From Lactiplantibacillus plajomi (GTDB lineage: Bacteria > Bacillota > Bacilli > Lactobacillales > Lactobacillaceae): a stretch of DNA of 55,128 nucleotides. Positions 8,209 through 17,058 of this stretch are shown piece after piece. The position numbers were made by a program, and so were the translations under genes. The stretch is from NCBI RefSeq assembly GCF_005405405.1, contig NZ_BJDZ01000018.1, forward strand, positions 1-55,128. The letters are read 5' to 3'. The notes below the pieces were generated by a model. That model saw nothing but the letters and a program-made list of their open reading frames with translations. It was not told where the DNA came from and made no database searches. The stretch's first letter is position 1, and every line of letters begins with the position of its first letter.

Positions 8209-8709
8209 ATGTCGCAATCTGAGAACCAAATGGATAAGCACTTACAGACCGCCATCTTTGGCGCGCCGGTTCTGCATCCCGATGAACAGCACCGCAACCT
8301 CGGAACGTTCCACGAACGAATCGACCTTGGCATCACGTTTACCCAGGCACTGACGCACGACTACTCGCACGCACTTGAAGCTGAAATGACCGCCCACCCC
8401 GATTACCAACTATTACTCCACGGGTTGCTCGATCAGGATATCTTGGACCGTTACGTTCACCTGGCTTGCCAGCAAGACGTTCGCTTCGCTATTCGGACCG
8501 ACCTGATGTACCTGCACGCCCCGGACAGCTTAGCCATCGCGCTGGTGGCGGGCACCGCCATTTCCCCAACCAGTATTAACATTGACGAACGCTTTCCAAT
8601 CGATCCGGCGCCAAGTACCGACGTCCCCCACGACTTACTCATTGAACGGATTCACAAACACATTGAACATAACCGGGCGGTCCTGCGTAAGCGCTACCAC
8701 CTCGACTAA
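8209..8709 (+). CDS. yueI: YueI family protein (DUF1694)
   Basis: The 166-aa soluble protein matches the YueI/DUF1694 pattern: an N-terminal MDKHLQTAIFGAPVLHPDEQ, the conserved LGTFHERIDLGITFTQAL, a segment of hydrophobic strands through LMYLHAPDSLAIALVAG, and a C-terminal basic helix ending NRAVLRKRYHLD. The family is widespread in Bacilli and has no established activity; members are small cytoplasmic proteins. The ATG is preceded by AAAGGACC. It follows the kinase gene by 89 bp and is closed by a strong terminator; an operon with the kinase is possible but not required. Confidence 0.85.
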   Translation: MSQSENQMDKHLQTAIFGAPVLHPDEQHRNLGTFHERIDLGITFTQALTHDYSHALEAEMTAHPDYQLLLHGLLDQDILDRYVHLACQQDVRFAIRTDLMYLHAPDSLAIALVAGTAISPTSINIDERFPIDPAPSTDVPHDLLIERIHKHIEHNRAVLRKRYHLD

Positions 8710-8711
8710 TT

Positions 8712-8754
8712 AAAAAAGCGAAGCTGTGACTTTTATTACAGCTTCGCTTTTTTT
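8712..8754 (+). terminator. Terminator after yueI
   Basis: A perfect stem with arms AAAAAAGCGAAGCTGT and ACAGCTTCGCTTTTTT and a 10-nt loop ends in a run of T. Confidence 0.95.
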
Positions 8755-8778
8755 GTTTCCTTATGATAACCATCAAAA

Positions 8779-8820
8779 TGTGCGCCAAAGGTCAGCTAGC
8801 TAGCCAACTTTTGACGCACA
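8779..8820. repeat. GTGCGCC-type intergenic hairpin repeat, copy 2
   Basis: TGTGCGCCAAAGGT and AACTTTTGACGCACA form an imperfect hairpin between convergent genes. It shares the GTGCGCCAAA arm and the GTCAGCT neighbourhood with copies at 4786, 44354 and 54148. On the minus strand it is followed by TTTT and could end the DUF554 transcript. Confidence 0.65.
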
Positions 8821-8832
8821 CCCTTTCTTTTT

Positions 8833-9519
8833 TTAAAACAGCTGCATGATGCCGATGACCACCGGTGGTACCACCAGCGCCGGCAATAAGTTCAGCGTGT
8901 TAATTTGCTTGATTTTCAATAAGCCAAGGCCGGACGCTAGGATCAAAATCCCACCAACAATCGTAATTTCGTCCAGGATGGCGGTACTCAGGGCACCTTG
9001 TAGAACGAGTGCTAGCAGGTACAGACCCCCCTGCCAGATAAACAGGATCCCCGCCGCAATCGCGATGCCAAAGCCAAAGGTCGAGGCAAGGACGATCGAG
9101 GTAATTCCGTCTAACATGCCGTTCGTAAATAAAAACGTGTAATCGTGTTTTAAAGCCGCCTGAATCGGGCCTAAAATCGACAGTGAGCCGATGCAATAAA
9201 GTAAGACCGCCGTGGCTAAGCCTTCAGCGAGGTTGCCACCGGAAAAGCGCCCAACCAGCCGGTCAAAACGTTGTTGCAAGTTCAGGGCCTGGCCGATGAC
9301 CGCGCCCACGGCCAAACTGACGATAAAGAGCACCGGGTACTTGCTATTCGGCATCCGGCTGACGACCGCGTTGATTCCAATCATGCAGGCCGCTAAGCCG
9401 AGCGCCTGCATTAAAATGTCGTGATACGCCGGCTTAATACCGCGCTTAAATAAACTGCCGACCGTGCAACCAGCCAAAATCATGCCCACGTTAAAAATCG
9501 TCCCGATCATGCCATCCAC
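8833..9519 (-). CDS. DUF554 family membrane protein
   Basis: The 228-aa integral membrane protein has about six to seven helices and the family signature at the start: IGTIFNVGMILAGCTVGSLF, then a long hydrophilic loop before GLAACMIGINAVVSRMP, and FTNGMLDGITSIVLASTFGFG in the middle. DUF554 proteins (YdfK/YqgA of Bacillus and E. coli) are putative transporters of unknown substrate. It lies 25 bp downstream of the symporter gene on the same strand, so the two are probably co-transcribed. Confidence 0.88.
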   Translation of the reverse strand: MDGMIGTIFNVGMILAGCTVGSLFKRGIKPAYHDILMQALGLAACMIGINAVVSRMPNSKYPVLFIVSLAVGAVIGQALNLQQRFDRLVGRFSGGNLAEGLATAVLLYCIGSLSILGPIQAALKHDYTFLFTNGMLDGITSIVLASTFGFGIAIAAGILFIWQGGLYLLALVLQGALSTAILDEITIVGGILILASGLGLLKIKQINTLNLLPALVVPPVVIGIMQLF

Positions 9520-9543
9520 TCCGTCTCATCAATTTGGTAGGAA

Positions 9544-10827
9544 TTAGCGCCCACCCGCTTTAATCGTTTCCAAGTAACGTTCACTTTGCGGCGCATCGAA
9601 CTCGTGCTCCGACTTGCCAATGATGACCGCCGCCAGCGAATTACCGACCACGTTGACCACCGTTCGACCCATGTCAACGAGCCGGTCAATGCCGGCAATG
9701 AAGGCTAACCCCTGAACCGGTACCCCGATGGTTGAAATCGTCGCGAGTAACACGACGAACGAGGCCCCCGGCACCCCGGCGATTCCCTTCGAGGTAATCA
9801 TCAGCACGATCAGCAACGTAATTTGTTGGCTGATGGTCAAGTGAATCCCGTAGGCCTGGGCCAAAAAGAGTGCGGCTAACGATTGGTAAATCGCCGAGCC
9901 GTCTAGGTTGAAAGTGTAACCGGTCGGGATAACGAACGACACGATGCCTTCACTAACCCCGAACTTACCCATTTTATCAATAATCCGTGGCAGCGCGGCC
10001 TCCGAACTGGCCGTTGAAAAGCCGAGTACCATTTCATCGCGGATCACCCGCAGTAAGTGCCAAATATTGAGACCAAACAACCGCGCGACTAACCCCATCA
10101 CGATGACGATAAACAGCGCCATCGTAACGTAAGCAAGAATGATGAAGAAGCCCAGCGGTGCTAGGGCTTTCAATCCCATTTCAGCGACCGTGACACCAAT
10201 CAACGCACACACCCCGATCGGCGCGGTGTGCATGACCCAGTTTGTGACCTTAAACATTGTCTCGGCAACCGCGTTCATAAAGTCCAGGATGACCTGTCCC
10301 TGCTTGCCGATTGCCGCCGTGCCTAAACCGAAGAAGACCGCGAAGAAAATGACCGGGATCATGTCACCATCCGCCAACGACTTAAAGACGTTGGTCGGGA
10401 TAATGCCCATCACGGTCGACCAAATGCCGTTATGCGAGACCGTCTTGGCAGTTTGCACGTACTGACTGATATTCGACGAGTGCAACTGGTGAATATTAAT
10501 GTAATCACCAGGATGGAATAAGTTTCCCATCAGTAACCCAAGGGCAATCGCAATCGTGGTCATCACTTCGAAATAAATGATGGTTTTACCACCGATCCGG
10601 CCTAACTTTTTCAAGTCACCCATGTTAGCAATCCCGGTAATCAGGCACGCCACCACGATTGGTAACACAATCATTTGAATCAAACTAATAAACATCGTCC
10701 CGATATTTTGCATGGCGGTAATCGCCGGCTTATTGCCGTAAAAAACGACGCCTAAAATAATTCCGAGAACCAACCCAATCAGTATCTGCCACCCTAAGCT
10801 CAGGCGAAAGTGGTGATACCGTTTCAT
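9544..10827 (-). CDS. Dicarboxylate/amino acid:cation symporter (GltP/GltT-like)
   Basis: I start this gene at the ATG complement to 10825-10827, with AAGGAAGAG just upstream, giving 427 aa; an upstream TTG would add six residues but lacks its own site. The protein has the glutamate-transporter fold: eight helices and two re-entrant hairpins. HP1 carries the serine-rich GFSTASSEAALPRI, TM7 the cation motif YTFNLDGSAIY (family NMDGT), and HP2 the segment KGIAGVPGASFVVLL. These place it in the DAACS family, which imports glutamate, aspartate or C4-dicarboxylates with H+ or Na+. NLDGS in place of NMDGT is a variation seen in bacterial members; the substrate is not settled by sequence alone. Confidence 0.92.
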   Translation of the reverse strand: MKRYHHFRLSLGWQILIGLVLGIILGVVFYGNKPAITAMQNIGTMFISLIQMIVLPIVVACLITGIANMGDLKKLGRIGGKTIIYFEVMTTIAIALGLLMGNLFHPGDYINIHQLHSSNISQYVQTAKTVSHNGIWSTVMGIIPTNVFKSLADGDMIPVIFFAVFFGLGTAAIGKQGQVILDFMNAVAETMFKVTNWVMHTAPIGVCALIGVTVAEMGLKALAPLGFFIILAYVTMALFIVIVMGLVARLFGLNIWHLLRVIRDEMVLGFSTASSEAALPRIIDKMGKFGVSEGIVSFVIPTGYTFNLDGSAIYQSLAALFLAQAYGIHLTISQQITLLIVLMITSKGIAGVPGASFVVLLATISTIGVPVQGLAFIAGIDRLVDMGRTVVNVVGNSLAAVIIGKSEHEFDAPQSERYLETIKAGGR

Positions 10828-11025
10828 CTTTGTCTCTTCCTTCAAAACTCGTTCGCTCCGTTCCTATTAATGGATAATTTGGCTAAAATCGCCACGAATA
10901 TAAATAGTTTAGCACAACCATTAGTTATATGAGAAGACTATTAGAAACTGCTAACGTTACTGAAAGCCCCGCCATTTGCGTCACCGTCCCTATTTTAACC
11001 GGTCATTTTTTCTGAACGCAAAAAA

Positions 11026-11066
11026 AGACACCCAGTGAAATTCCGAACGAAAAGTCACTGAGCGTA
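11026..11066 (-). terminator. Terminator after the YagU-like gene
   Basis: On the minus strand GCTCAGTGA and TCACTGGGTGT form the stem of a hairpin followed by TTTTTTTGC, about 20 bp past the stop codon at 11088. Confidence 0.75.
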
Positions 11067-11087
11067 CATTTTAAATAGTCGTTAATT

Positions 11088-11585
11088 TTACTTCGTCAGC
11101 CGGCGGTAAACCGTGTCGCTAACCCAATCAGCCGTCCACATCCATAAGACGTGGCCTAGCGCTTCGGAGACGTGCTCCGTCATTGGCTGGTCCTTCGCAC
11201 TCGGTACCGTCTTTAAGGCTGGTAAGATCACTTGGTGAAACGCACTGAAAATTCCTAAACCGAACAGGGCACTGCTCCCCGCCTTGGCACGTGGGTGTTT
11301 GCGGGCCCACAAACTGTAACTAACCGCAAAGGTCGTTGAAAAGCCGAAGTGCATCATGTAACTGACCACCGGCAAGTCGTGGCCCGAATACGAATAAGTC
11401 GCGTGGGTGATGCTGGCCGGGACACCGACCTGTTGCAATAACCGCTGTGGCGGGTTAGTTTGATTCCGTTCCGGCGTCCGCGGCGGCAAAATATTTTCCC
11501 AGCCTAGCTTGACCAACCCGGAAATCACACCGCCGGTAACGCCCGCAATCACGGCCGCGCGGTGGTTAAATGGTTGTTTCGTCAT
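11088..11585 (-). CDS. YagU family inner-membrane protein (DUF1440)
   Basis: The 165-aa protein matches the YagU/DUF1440 layout: an N-terminal glycine-rich helix (AAVIAGVTGGVISGLVKLGWE), the conserved PPRTPERNQTNPPQRLLQQ loop, a helix with HFGFSTTFAVSYSLW, a GSSALFGLGIFSAFHQVILPAL segment, and a final EALGHVLWMWTADWV. In E. coli YagU is linked to acid resistance; a matching role in a lactobacillus is plausible but not shown here. It is a single-gene unit, divergent from the FtsX-type ABC gene, with AGGGAGGC before its ATG. Confidence 0.88.
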   Translation of the reverse strand: MTKQPFNHRAAVIAGVTGGVISGLVKLGWENILPPRTPERNQTNPPQRLLQQVGVPASITHATYSYSGHDLPVVSYMMHFGFSTTFAVSYSLWARKHPRAKAGSSALFGLGIFSAFHQVILPALKTVPSAKDQPMTEHVSEALGHVLWMWTADWVSDTVYRRLTK

Positions 11586-11743
11586 AATAAAAGCCTCCCT
11601 ATTTCACTACGTTTATCATACCAGTCCCGCCGGCGGAGCGGTATCAATTTACCTTGAGACAAATGGTTGCTTTTTTAAAATCAGCGTGCTACACTTTGGT
11701 CATTCATTTATCAGGTGATAAACGAAATTAGGAGGAATTTACC

Positions 11744-12808
11744 ATGTATTTAGGCTTAAAGGAAATGTGGCACGAAAAGTTACGCTACGGGCTACTCAGT
11801 GGCGTCCTACTACTCATCGCACTCGTGGTCTTCATGCTCTCCGGCTTGGCGAACGGACTCTCGGTCGGGAACCGGCAGGCCGTTGACCAGTGGCGCGCTA
11901 AAACTGTTTATTTAAATAAAAACGCAAATCAATCGCTCGCCGCCTCGCAACTAAAAATCAGCGATCAAACGACGGTCAGTGGTACCCACGCCCCGCTGGC
12001 CAACCTGTCCGGTACTTTGCGGACCACGACCAACAAGTTAAAAACGTCGGCCAGTGCGTTCGGGACCAGCCGCGACAGCTTCATCATGCCCAAGGTTATT
12101 AAGGGCCACCGAATTAACGGGAAGGACCAGCTGTTGATTTCAGCCGGCTTATTGGATAAGGGCTACCACCTCGGTCAAAAGGTTCGAATCGGGACGACCA
12201 CCCACAGTGTCAAAATCGTGGGGACTTACCAAACCAGCACGTACAGCATTGCGCCGACCGTCTATACCGATACCAGCACCCTGAACCGGTTAAAAGGCAG
12301 TCCAATCACCAGCGGCAAGGACCAACCAATCAACGCCATCGTTGCCAAGAACAGTCAGTTTAAGTCCAGCGACCACGACAACCTGGAACGACTGAGCATC
12401 ACGACCTTCGTGTCAAGCTTACCGGGCTACAGTGCCGAGCAATTGACCTTAAACACGATGATTTACTTCCTATTCGTGATGGCACTGGCCGTCATCGGGA
12501 TCTTTATGTTCGTCTTAACGCTACAAAAATCCGCGCTGTTTGGTGTCTTAAAAGTTCAAGGCATCGGGACGCGCCACATTATCGGCGCCCTGCTCAGCCA
12601 AAGTATCGCCATGGCCCTAATCGGGATTGGGCTTGGCTTAGCAATTACCATCGGGTTGGCACAAATTATGCCGGCCGGGTTACCGTTCGTTATTGACTGG
12701 AACGCGTTTGGTATTTATAGTGTCGCCCTACTAGCCGCCGCCGTCATCGGCGCGTTGCTATCGTGGCGGACGGTTGCTAACATCGACCCCGCCGTTGCCA
12801 TTGGATAA
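11744..12808 (+). CDS. ABC transporter permease, FtsX/MacB type
   Basis: This 354-aa subunit has the FtsX topology: one N-terminal helix (residues 15-37), a large extracellular domain of about 190 residues (roughly 40-235) and three C-terminal helices, starting at about residue 240 (NTMIYFLFVMALAVIGIFMF), 280 and 325. The loop LTLQKSALFGVLKVQGIGTRHI after the first of these is the typical coupling region. It pairs with the ATPase gene 13 bp downstream. Such single-permease systems export peptides or sense cell-wall agents; there is no adjacent two-component system to indicate bacitracin-type resistance. AGGAGG lies before the ATG. Confidence 0.9.
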   Translation: MYLGLKEMWHEKLRYGLLSGVLLLIALVVFMLSGLANGLSVGNRQAVDQWRAKTVYLNKNANQSLAASQLKISDQTTVSGTHAPLANLSGTLRTTTNKLKTSASAFGTSRDSFIMPKVIKGHRINGKDQLLISAGLLDKGYHLGQKVRIGTTTHSVKIVGTYQTSTYSIAPTVYTDTSTLNRLKGSPITSGKDQPINAIVAKNSQFKSSDHDNLERLSITTFVSSLPGYSAEQLTLNTMIYFLFVMALAVIGIFMFVLTLQKSALFGVLKVQGIGTRHIIGALLSQSIAMALIGIGLGLAITIGLAQIMPAGLPFVIDWNAFGIYSVALLAAAVIGALLSWRTVANIDPAVAIG

Positions 12809-12821
12809 GGAGGAAACAACC

Positions 12822-13511
12822 ATGACAAATCCAGTTCTGAAATTAGACGCGATCACCAAGCAGTTTGGCAGTGGGCATACCGCGGTGACCGCCCTGACCG
12901 ACGCCAACTTTGAAGTCAACGCCGGCGAATTCGTTGCCATTATCGGTCCATCCGGTTCCGGCAAGAGTACCTTTCTCACGATTGCGGCCGGGTTGCAGAC
13001 GCCGACTAGCGGCCAGGTTTACCTCAATGGTCAGCCGCTGACCCACCAAAGCGAACGCCAACGCCTCGCTTACCGCTTTAACGACGTTGGCTTCATTTTA
13101 CAAGCTTCCAATTTAATCCCATTTTTAACCGTCCGCGAGCAGTTCAAGCTGGTTGATAAACTGGCCAAGCGCCCGTTTCAAAAAGAGAAAACGGAAAAGC
13201 TATTAGCGGAATTGGCGCTCAGCGACGTCCAGAACGCCTATCCCAACCAACTTTCTGGCGGGGAACGCCAACGGGTCGCCATCGCACGGGCGCTTTACAA
13301 CGACCCGAGCGTGATCTTAGCTGACGAACCGACCGCCAGTCTGGACACGCCGCGTTCAATCGACGTGGTCAAGCGCCTAGCTGACGAGGCTCACCACCAC
13401 AATAAGGCCATCGTGATGGTCACCCACGACCAACGCTTGATCAGTCACTGCGACGTGGTTTACCGCATCGAAGACGGCCACCTCGCCCGTACGGAAACTA
13501 CCAAGGCCTAA
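12822..13511 (+). CDS. ABC transporter ATP-binding protein (LolD/MacB-like)
   Basis: The start is the ATG at 12822, with TAAGGAGG just ahead; the reading frame extends further upstream but without a site, giving a 229-aa protein here. It has Walker A GPSGSGKST at residues 42-50, Q-loop region GFILQASNLIPFLTV, the ABC signature [15 protein letters not shown] around residue 144, Walker B VILADEPTASLD around residue 163-174 and the switch His in VTHDQ. It belongs to the MacB/LolD/FtsE group that works with FtsX-type permeases, and its partner is the preceding gene. Both genes end at a shared terminator. Confidence 0.95.
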   Translation: MTNPVLKLDAITKQFGSGHTAVTALTDANFEVNAGEFVAIIGPSGSGKSTFLTIAAGLQTPTSGQVYLNGQPLTHQSERQRLAYRFNDVGFILQASNLIPFLTVREQFKLVDKLAKRPFQKEKTEKLLAELALSDVQNAYPNQLSGGERQRVAIARALYNDPSVILADEPTASLDTPRSIDVVKRLADEAHHHNKAIVMVTHDQRLISHCDVVYRIEDGHLARTETTKA

Positions 13512-13512
13512 T

Positions 13513-13549
13513 AAAAAGCGGTCGCGACTTTGCTGTCGCGACCGCTTTT
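13513..13549 (+). terminator. Terminator after the ABC pair
   Basis: AAAAAGCGGTCGCGAC and GTCGCGACCGCTTTT form a perfect stem around a 6-nt loop, between the ABC operon and the converging riboflavin operon; it is symmetrical enough to act in both directions. Confidence 0.92.
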
Positions 13550-13565
13550 GACTGTCCAAATCTAA

Positions 13566-14027
13566 TTATAATTGGCGCTTCAAATCAATCATTTCCAACA
13601 CGCTTTGCGCGCAGTCGGCCCCCTTGTTGCCGCTCTTAACGCCGGCACGGTTAATCGCCTGGTCAACGGTATCGGTCGTCAGCACCCCGAACATGGTCGG
13701 AACGCTGGTCTCCAAGCCTACCTGGGCGACGCCACGGCTAACGGCGCTGCAGACGTAGTCGTAGTGCGAGGTTTCCCCACGAATGACGGCGCCCAACGTA
13801 ATAATGCCGTCGTAGCGGCCACTTTTCGCCAACTGGTTGGCAATCGTCGCAATCTCAAACGCACCGGGTACCCAAGCGACGTCAATGTCGTCGCTCGCCA
13901 CCCCGTAGCGGACCAGGGCGTCCTGCGCACCATTCAATAACTGGGTGGTCACAAAGCTGTTAAACCGGGCCACCGCGATGGCGATTTTGCGTCCCTGACC
14001 AGTTACGTTACCATTAAAAGTTGTCAT
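13566..14027 (-). CDS. ribH: 6,7-dimethyl-8-ribityllumazine synthase
   Basis: The 153-aa protein condenses the RibD product 5-amino-6-ribitylamino-uracil with 3,4-dihydroxy-2-butanone 4-phosphate to form lumazine, the penultimate step of riboflavin synthesis. Hallmarks are [14 protein letters not shown] near residue 22, the [10 protein letters not shown] loop near residue 54-63, [18 protein letters not shown] near residue 76-93 with the catalytic His in TSHYDYV, and GVLTTDT near residue 114. The length is normal. It is the last gene of the ribD-ribE-ribBA-ribH operon, 12 bp after ribBA. Confidence 0.98.
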   Translation of the reverse strand: MTTFNGNVTGQGRKIAIAVARFNSFVTTQLLNGAQDALVRYGVASDDIDVAWVPGAFEIATIANQLAKSGRYDGIITLGAVIRGETSHYDYVCSAVSRGVAQVGLETSVPTMFGVLTTDTVDQAINRAGVKSGNKGADCAQSVLEMIDLKRQL

Positions 14028-14039
14028 ATTAAATTCCTC

Positions 14040-15242
14040 CTATAATTCTGCTGAAAGTTGGTGGTGGAAGCGGTCGCGCTTCGTCCGCAAGTAGGCGCGG
14101 TCAGTCGTAGTTGCCGGAATTTCCAACGGCACCCGTTCAACGACTTCGATACCAGCCGCCTTCAGTTGAGCCACCTTATCCGGATTATTAGTCATCAAGC
14201 ACACCTTCGTAATGCCCAGTTCGCGCAAAATGGCAACCGCAGCGTCGTAGTGGCGTTCATCCGGTTGGAACCCGAGTTGCACGTTGGCATCGTAAGTATC
14301 CACGCCGTTTTCTTGTAAGTGGTAGCTCCGCAGTTTATTAGCTAAGCCAATGCCACGACCTTCTTGCCGTAAGTAGAGAATCAAACCGCGACCCGCCTGC
14401 TGAACCTTATCCATCGCTGCGTGTAACTGGGCGCCGCAATCACAACGCTGAGAACCAAAGACGTCACCAGTCAGGCATTCGGAATGCAAGCGGACAAGGA
14501 CGGGTTCATCAGTCGTTAGGTCACCGGCAGTTAATGCGAGTTGTAGTTGGTCATCACCGGGCATCTGGTAGCCGGTCAACTTAAAGCGCCCCTGGTTGGT
14601 CGGCAAGTCGACCGTTGGTAAGTGAGTTAACTTAACGGCGTCTTGTTGTAACCGGTAGTTAGTAATGTCTTGGATCGTAATCATCGGAATATTGAGACCT
14701 TCAGCAAGGGCCTTCAAATCATGCCGGCGCGCCATCAAGCCGTTCTTCTTGACGACTTCGCAAATGTAGGCCGCCGGGGTCGCCCCCGCCAACTTGGCCA
14801 GGTCAACCGCCGCTTCGGTATGACCGCGCCGGTTTAGCACGCCACCTTCACGCGCAATCAACGGAAAAATGTGGCCGGGGTGGTAAAAGTCGTCGGCCTT
14901 ACTCTGGCCATCGGCAATCGCCCGAATCGTGGCGGCCCGGTCAGCTGCTGAAATCCCGGTCGTCGTGCTGTGATGGTCAGTTGACACCGTAAAGGCCGTC
15001 CCAAAAGCGTCGTGGCTCTTAGTCGTCATCGGTTCAAAGTCTAGCCGTGTCGCAATTTCTGCGTCGATCGGCACGCACAACAACCCGCGCGCGCTGGTAA
15101 TCATCCGGTTAACGGTGGCCGTAGTCGCGTATTGCGCTAAACCAAGCATGTCCCCTTCGGCTTCACGAGTTTCATCGTCAGCTACGATAATCAGACCACC
15201 ATTTTTTAACTGCTTCAATGCATTTTCAACTTTATCCATCAT
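14040..15242 (-). CDS. ribBA: Bifunctional 3,4-dihydroxy-2-butanone-4-phosphate synthase / GTP cyclohydrolase II
   Basis: The 400-aa fusion supplies both precursors of riboflavin. Residues about 1-200 are the DHBP synthase, with the acidic VADDETREAEGDM, RGLLCVPI and FPLIAREGGVLNRRGHTEAAVDL. Residues about 205-400 are GTP cyclohydrolase II, with the zinc-binding triad in ECLTGDVFGSQRCDCGAQL, then YLRQEGRGIGLANKLRSY and a C-terminal PDKVAQLKAAGI. The ATGATG start overlaps the ribE stop by four bases, indicating translational coupling. All active-site motifs look intact. Confidence 0.98.
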   Translation of the reverse strand: MMDKVENALKQLKNGGLIIVADDETREAEGDMLGLAQYATTATVNRMITSARGLLCVPIDAEIATRLDFEPMTTKSHDAFGTAFTVSTDHHSTTTGISAADRAATIRAIADGQSKADDFYHPGHIFPLIAREGGVLNRRGHTEAAVDLAKLAGATPAAYICEVVKKNGLMARRHDLKALAEGLNIPMITIQDITNYRLQQDAVKLTHLPTVDLPTNQGRFKLTGYQMPGDDQLQLALTAGDLTTDEPVLVRLHSECLTGDVFGSQRCDCGAQLHAAMDKVQQAGRGLILYLRQEGRGIGLANKLRSYHLQENGVDTYDANVQLGFQPDERHYDAAVAILRELGITKVCLMTNNPDKVAQLKAAGIEVVERVPLEIPATTTDRAYLRTKRDRFHHQLSAEL

Positions 15243-15841
15243 GCGAACTTCCTTTCACGAACTAACTTAGCAACGTACTTTCCGATCATATCGGTTTCAA
15301 TATTGACCGGCGCTCCGGGTCGTAACTGACTGAGGGTCGTCACGGCTTGCGAGTGCGGGATTAAATCAATTTCAAATTCGGTTGCGTTAACGGCCACAAC
15401 CGTTAAGCTGACCCCGTCAACGGCTACTGCGCCCTTTTCAACAACGTAGGGTTGGTAGGCTTGCGGTAAGCTGAACCACAAGCGCAACGCATTTTGATCA
15501 TGCTGCTTTCGGACAAAGCGACCACAATAGTCAACGTGCCCCTGAACAAAGTGACCATCCAGACCGTCTTCCGGTTTCAAGGCCGGTTCAACGTTAACGC
15601 GCGCTCCGGCCGTTAACTGGCCCAGGTTCGTCCGGCGAACACTTTCCGGCATGACGTCGGCACTAAAATCGGTTGCGGTTTTCGTCACCACCGTCAGGCA
15701 GGTCCCGTTGATGGCGATGCTGGCACCGATTGGCAACGTGGGGGTCACCACGGCTGGCGCATTAACGGTTAACCGCAACGCCTGACCGAGGTGGCGCACC
15801 GTGGTCACGGTCCCCACCGTTTTAATAATTCCGGTAAACAT
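15239..15841 (-). CDS. ribE: Riboflavin synthase, alpha subunit
   Basis: The 200-aa protein dismutates two lumazine molecules to riboflavin. It has the expected tandem lumazine-binding barrels: MFTGIIKTVGTV with GASIAINGTCLTVV in the first half, and EDGLDGHFVQGHVDYCG with GAVAVDGVSLTVVAVN in the second, ending in the short C-terminal helix typical of the family. Its ATG directly follows the ribD stop codon. Known alternative name: ribC/ribB in some Bacillus nomenclature. Confidence 0.97.
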   Translation of the reverse strand: MFTGIIKTVGTVTTVRHLGQALRLTVNAPAVVTPTLPIGASIAINGTCLTVVTKTATDFSADVMPESVRRTNLGQLTAGARVNVEPALKPEDGLDGHFVQGHVDYCGRFVRKQHDQNALRLWFSLPQAYQPYVVEKGAVAVDGVSLTVVAVNATEFEIDLIPHSQAVTTLSQLRPGAPVNIETDMIGKYVAKLVRERKFA

Positions 15842-16903
15842 TTAAGCCACCCCCGTTCGATAAGCAACTAAGCGAAGATCCGCTCCCAGTTGGGTCACGG
15901 TCACCGGTTCAAACTGTAGGCTCGTCGGTGCCAACTTTGAATCAGCCACCGCCGGGAGCGCCGTACCGCCCCATAGCTGGGGGCTAATATAGCTGACCCA
16001 GGCCTCGACTAACCCGCTGGCGACGAACTGGGCCTGTAAATGGCTGCCGCCCTCAACGAGTAACGATTGCCAGCCGTGCTGGGCACAAAGGTCAGCGATG
16101 GCTGCTGGCGTCCAGTCGCCAACGACAACGTGAACGTTAGCCGCAAAACTCGAATCGGCCGCGTCGGCCTGGCGGGCTAACAGCCAAGTTTCTGCGGAAG
16201 GATCCGTCACAATCTGCTTGCCAACCGCCACCGCACTGCGGTTAACGGTTACTAACCGGACCGGTGGGTGGGCTAACGCCCGTAACCGCACCGTTAATTG
16301 TGGATCATCGGTGGTCAGCGTGCGTTCGCCGACTAAAATCGCGTGGTGGTGACTCCGCAATTGTTGACTATCCCGTTGCGCCGCTTCCTGACTCAAACGA
16401 CTGCGCTTGCCGACCTGGTCGTTAATTTTCCCGTCCAAAGTCTGCGCGGTCTTCAACGTAATCCACGGCCGTTGATGCCGATAAAACCAGTTGTAGTGCC
16501 GGTTTAAGTTCTCAATCGCCGCACCACTTTCCTGCGTGACCTCAACACCGTAAGCCAGTAAATCATCGCGGCCCTTCCCTGCCACAATTTTGTGCGGATC
16601 CAGTTGACCGATAACGACGTGCTTAATCCCAGCCTGAATAATCCGTTGGCTACAAGCCGGCGTTTTACCAACGTGACAGCACGGTTCCAAGGTGACGTAA
16701 AGCGTTGCACCCACCGCTTGTTGCGGGCTCACCTTAGTCAAGCAGTCCACTTCGGCGTGGTTACCACCGAAACGGTGGTGGTAACCCTGACTGATCACCC
16801 GGCCACCTTTAACCAAGACCGCCCCAACTTGTGGATTTTGATACGTTGCGGGTCCGCCCCGTAACGCCTGTTGCACTGCTAATTGCATGTACGCACTTAA
16901 CAC
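15842..16903 (-). CDS. ribD: Bifunctional diaminohydroxyphosphoribosylaminopyrimidine deaminase / reductase
   Basis: The enzyme carries the second and third steps of the riboflavin pathway. I start it at the GTG complement to 16901-16903, with GGAGGTGCC just upstream; 353 aa result. The longer frame from 16939 would begin inside the attenuator hairpin and is unlikely. Residues about 1-145 are the deaminase with the zinc motifs HAEVDCL and PCCHVGKTPACSQ; residues about 150-353 are the reductase with LKTAQTLDGKIND, HHAILVGERTLTTDDPQLTVR and LLVEGGSHLQ. It is the first gene of the operon, 3' of an FMN aptamer and terminator. Confidence 0.96.
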   Translation of the reverse strand: MLSAYMQLAVQQALRGGPATYQNPQVGAVLVKGGRVISQGYHHRFGGNHAEVDCLTKVSPQQAVGATLYVTLEPCCHVGKTPACSQRIIQAGIKHVVIGQLDPHKIVAGKGRDDLLAYGVEVTQESGAAIENLNRHYNWFYRHQRPWITLKTAQTLDGKINDQVGKRSRLSQEAAQRDSQQLRSHHHAILVGERTLTTDDPQLTVRLRALAHPPVRLVTVNRSAVAVGKQIVTDPSAETWLLARQADAADSSFAANVHVVVGDWTPAAIADLCAQHGWQSLLVEGGSHLQAQFVASGLVEAWVSYISPQLWGGTALPAVADSKLAPTSLQFEPVTVTQLGADLRLVAYRTGVA

Positions 16904-16917
16904 GTTTGGCACCTCCA

Positions 16918-16957
16918 TAAAAAAACACCCAGCTATCAAGATGCGATAACCGGGTGT
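16918..16957 (-). terminator. Attenuator terminator of the FMN riboswitch
   Basis: On the minus strand ACACCCGGTTATC and GATAGCTGGGTGT make a 13-bp stem followed by seven T. It ends only three bases before GGAGGTG, the ribD ribosome binding site. A second, weaker hairpin (AAAAAG-ACCC / GGGT-CTTTTT, about 16992-17026) lies between it and the aptamer. Confidence 0.9.
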
Positions 16958-17058
16958 TGATGAGTTGCTAAATCGATTTCGTCAGTAAGGTACGCCAAAA
17001 AGAACCCAGTCCGGGTCGCTTTTTAGCCACTACTGCCCAAAAACAAAGCAATAATTTT

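Noticed and set aside
16904-16939. Longer ribD N-terminus
   Set aside because: It would start inside the riboswitch terminator stem.
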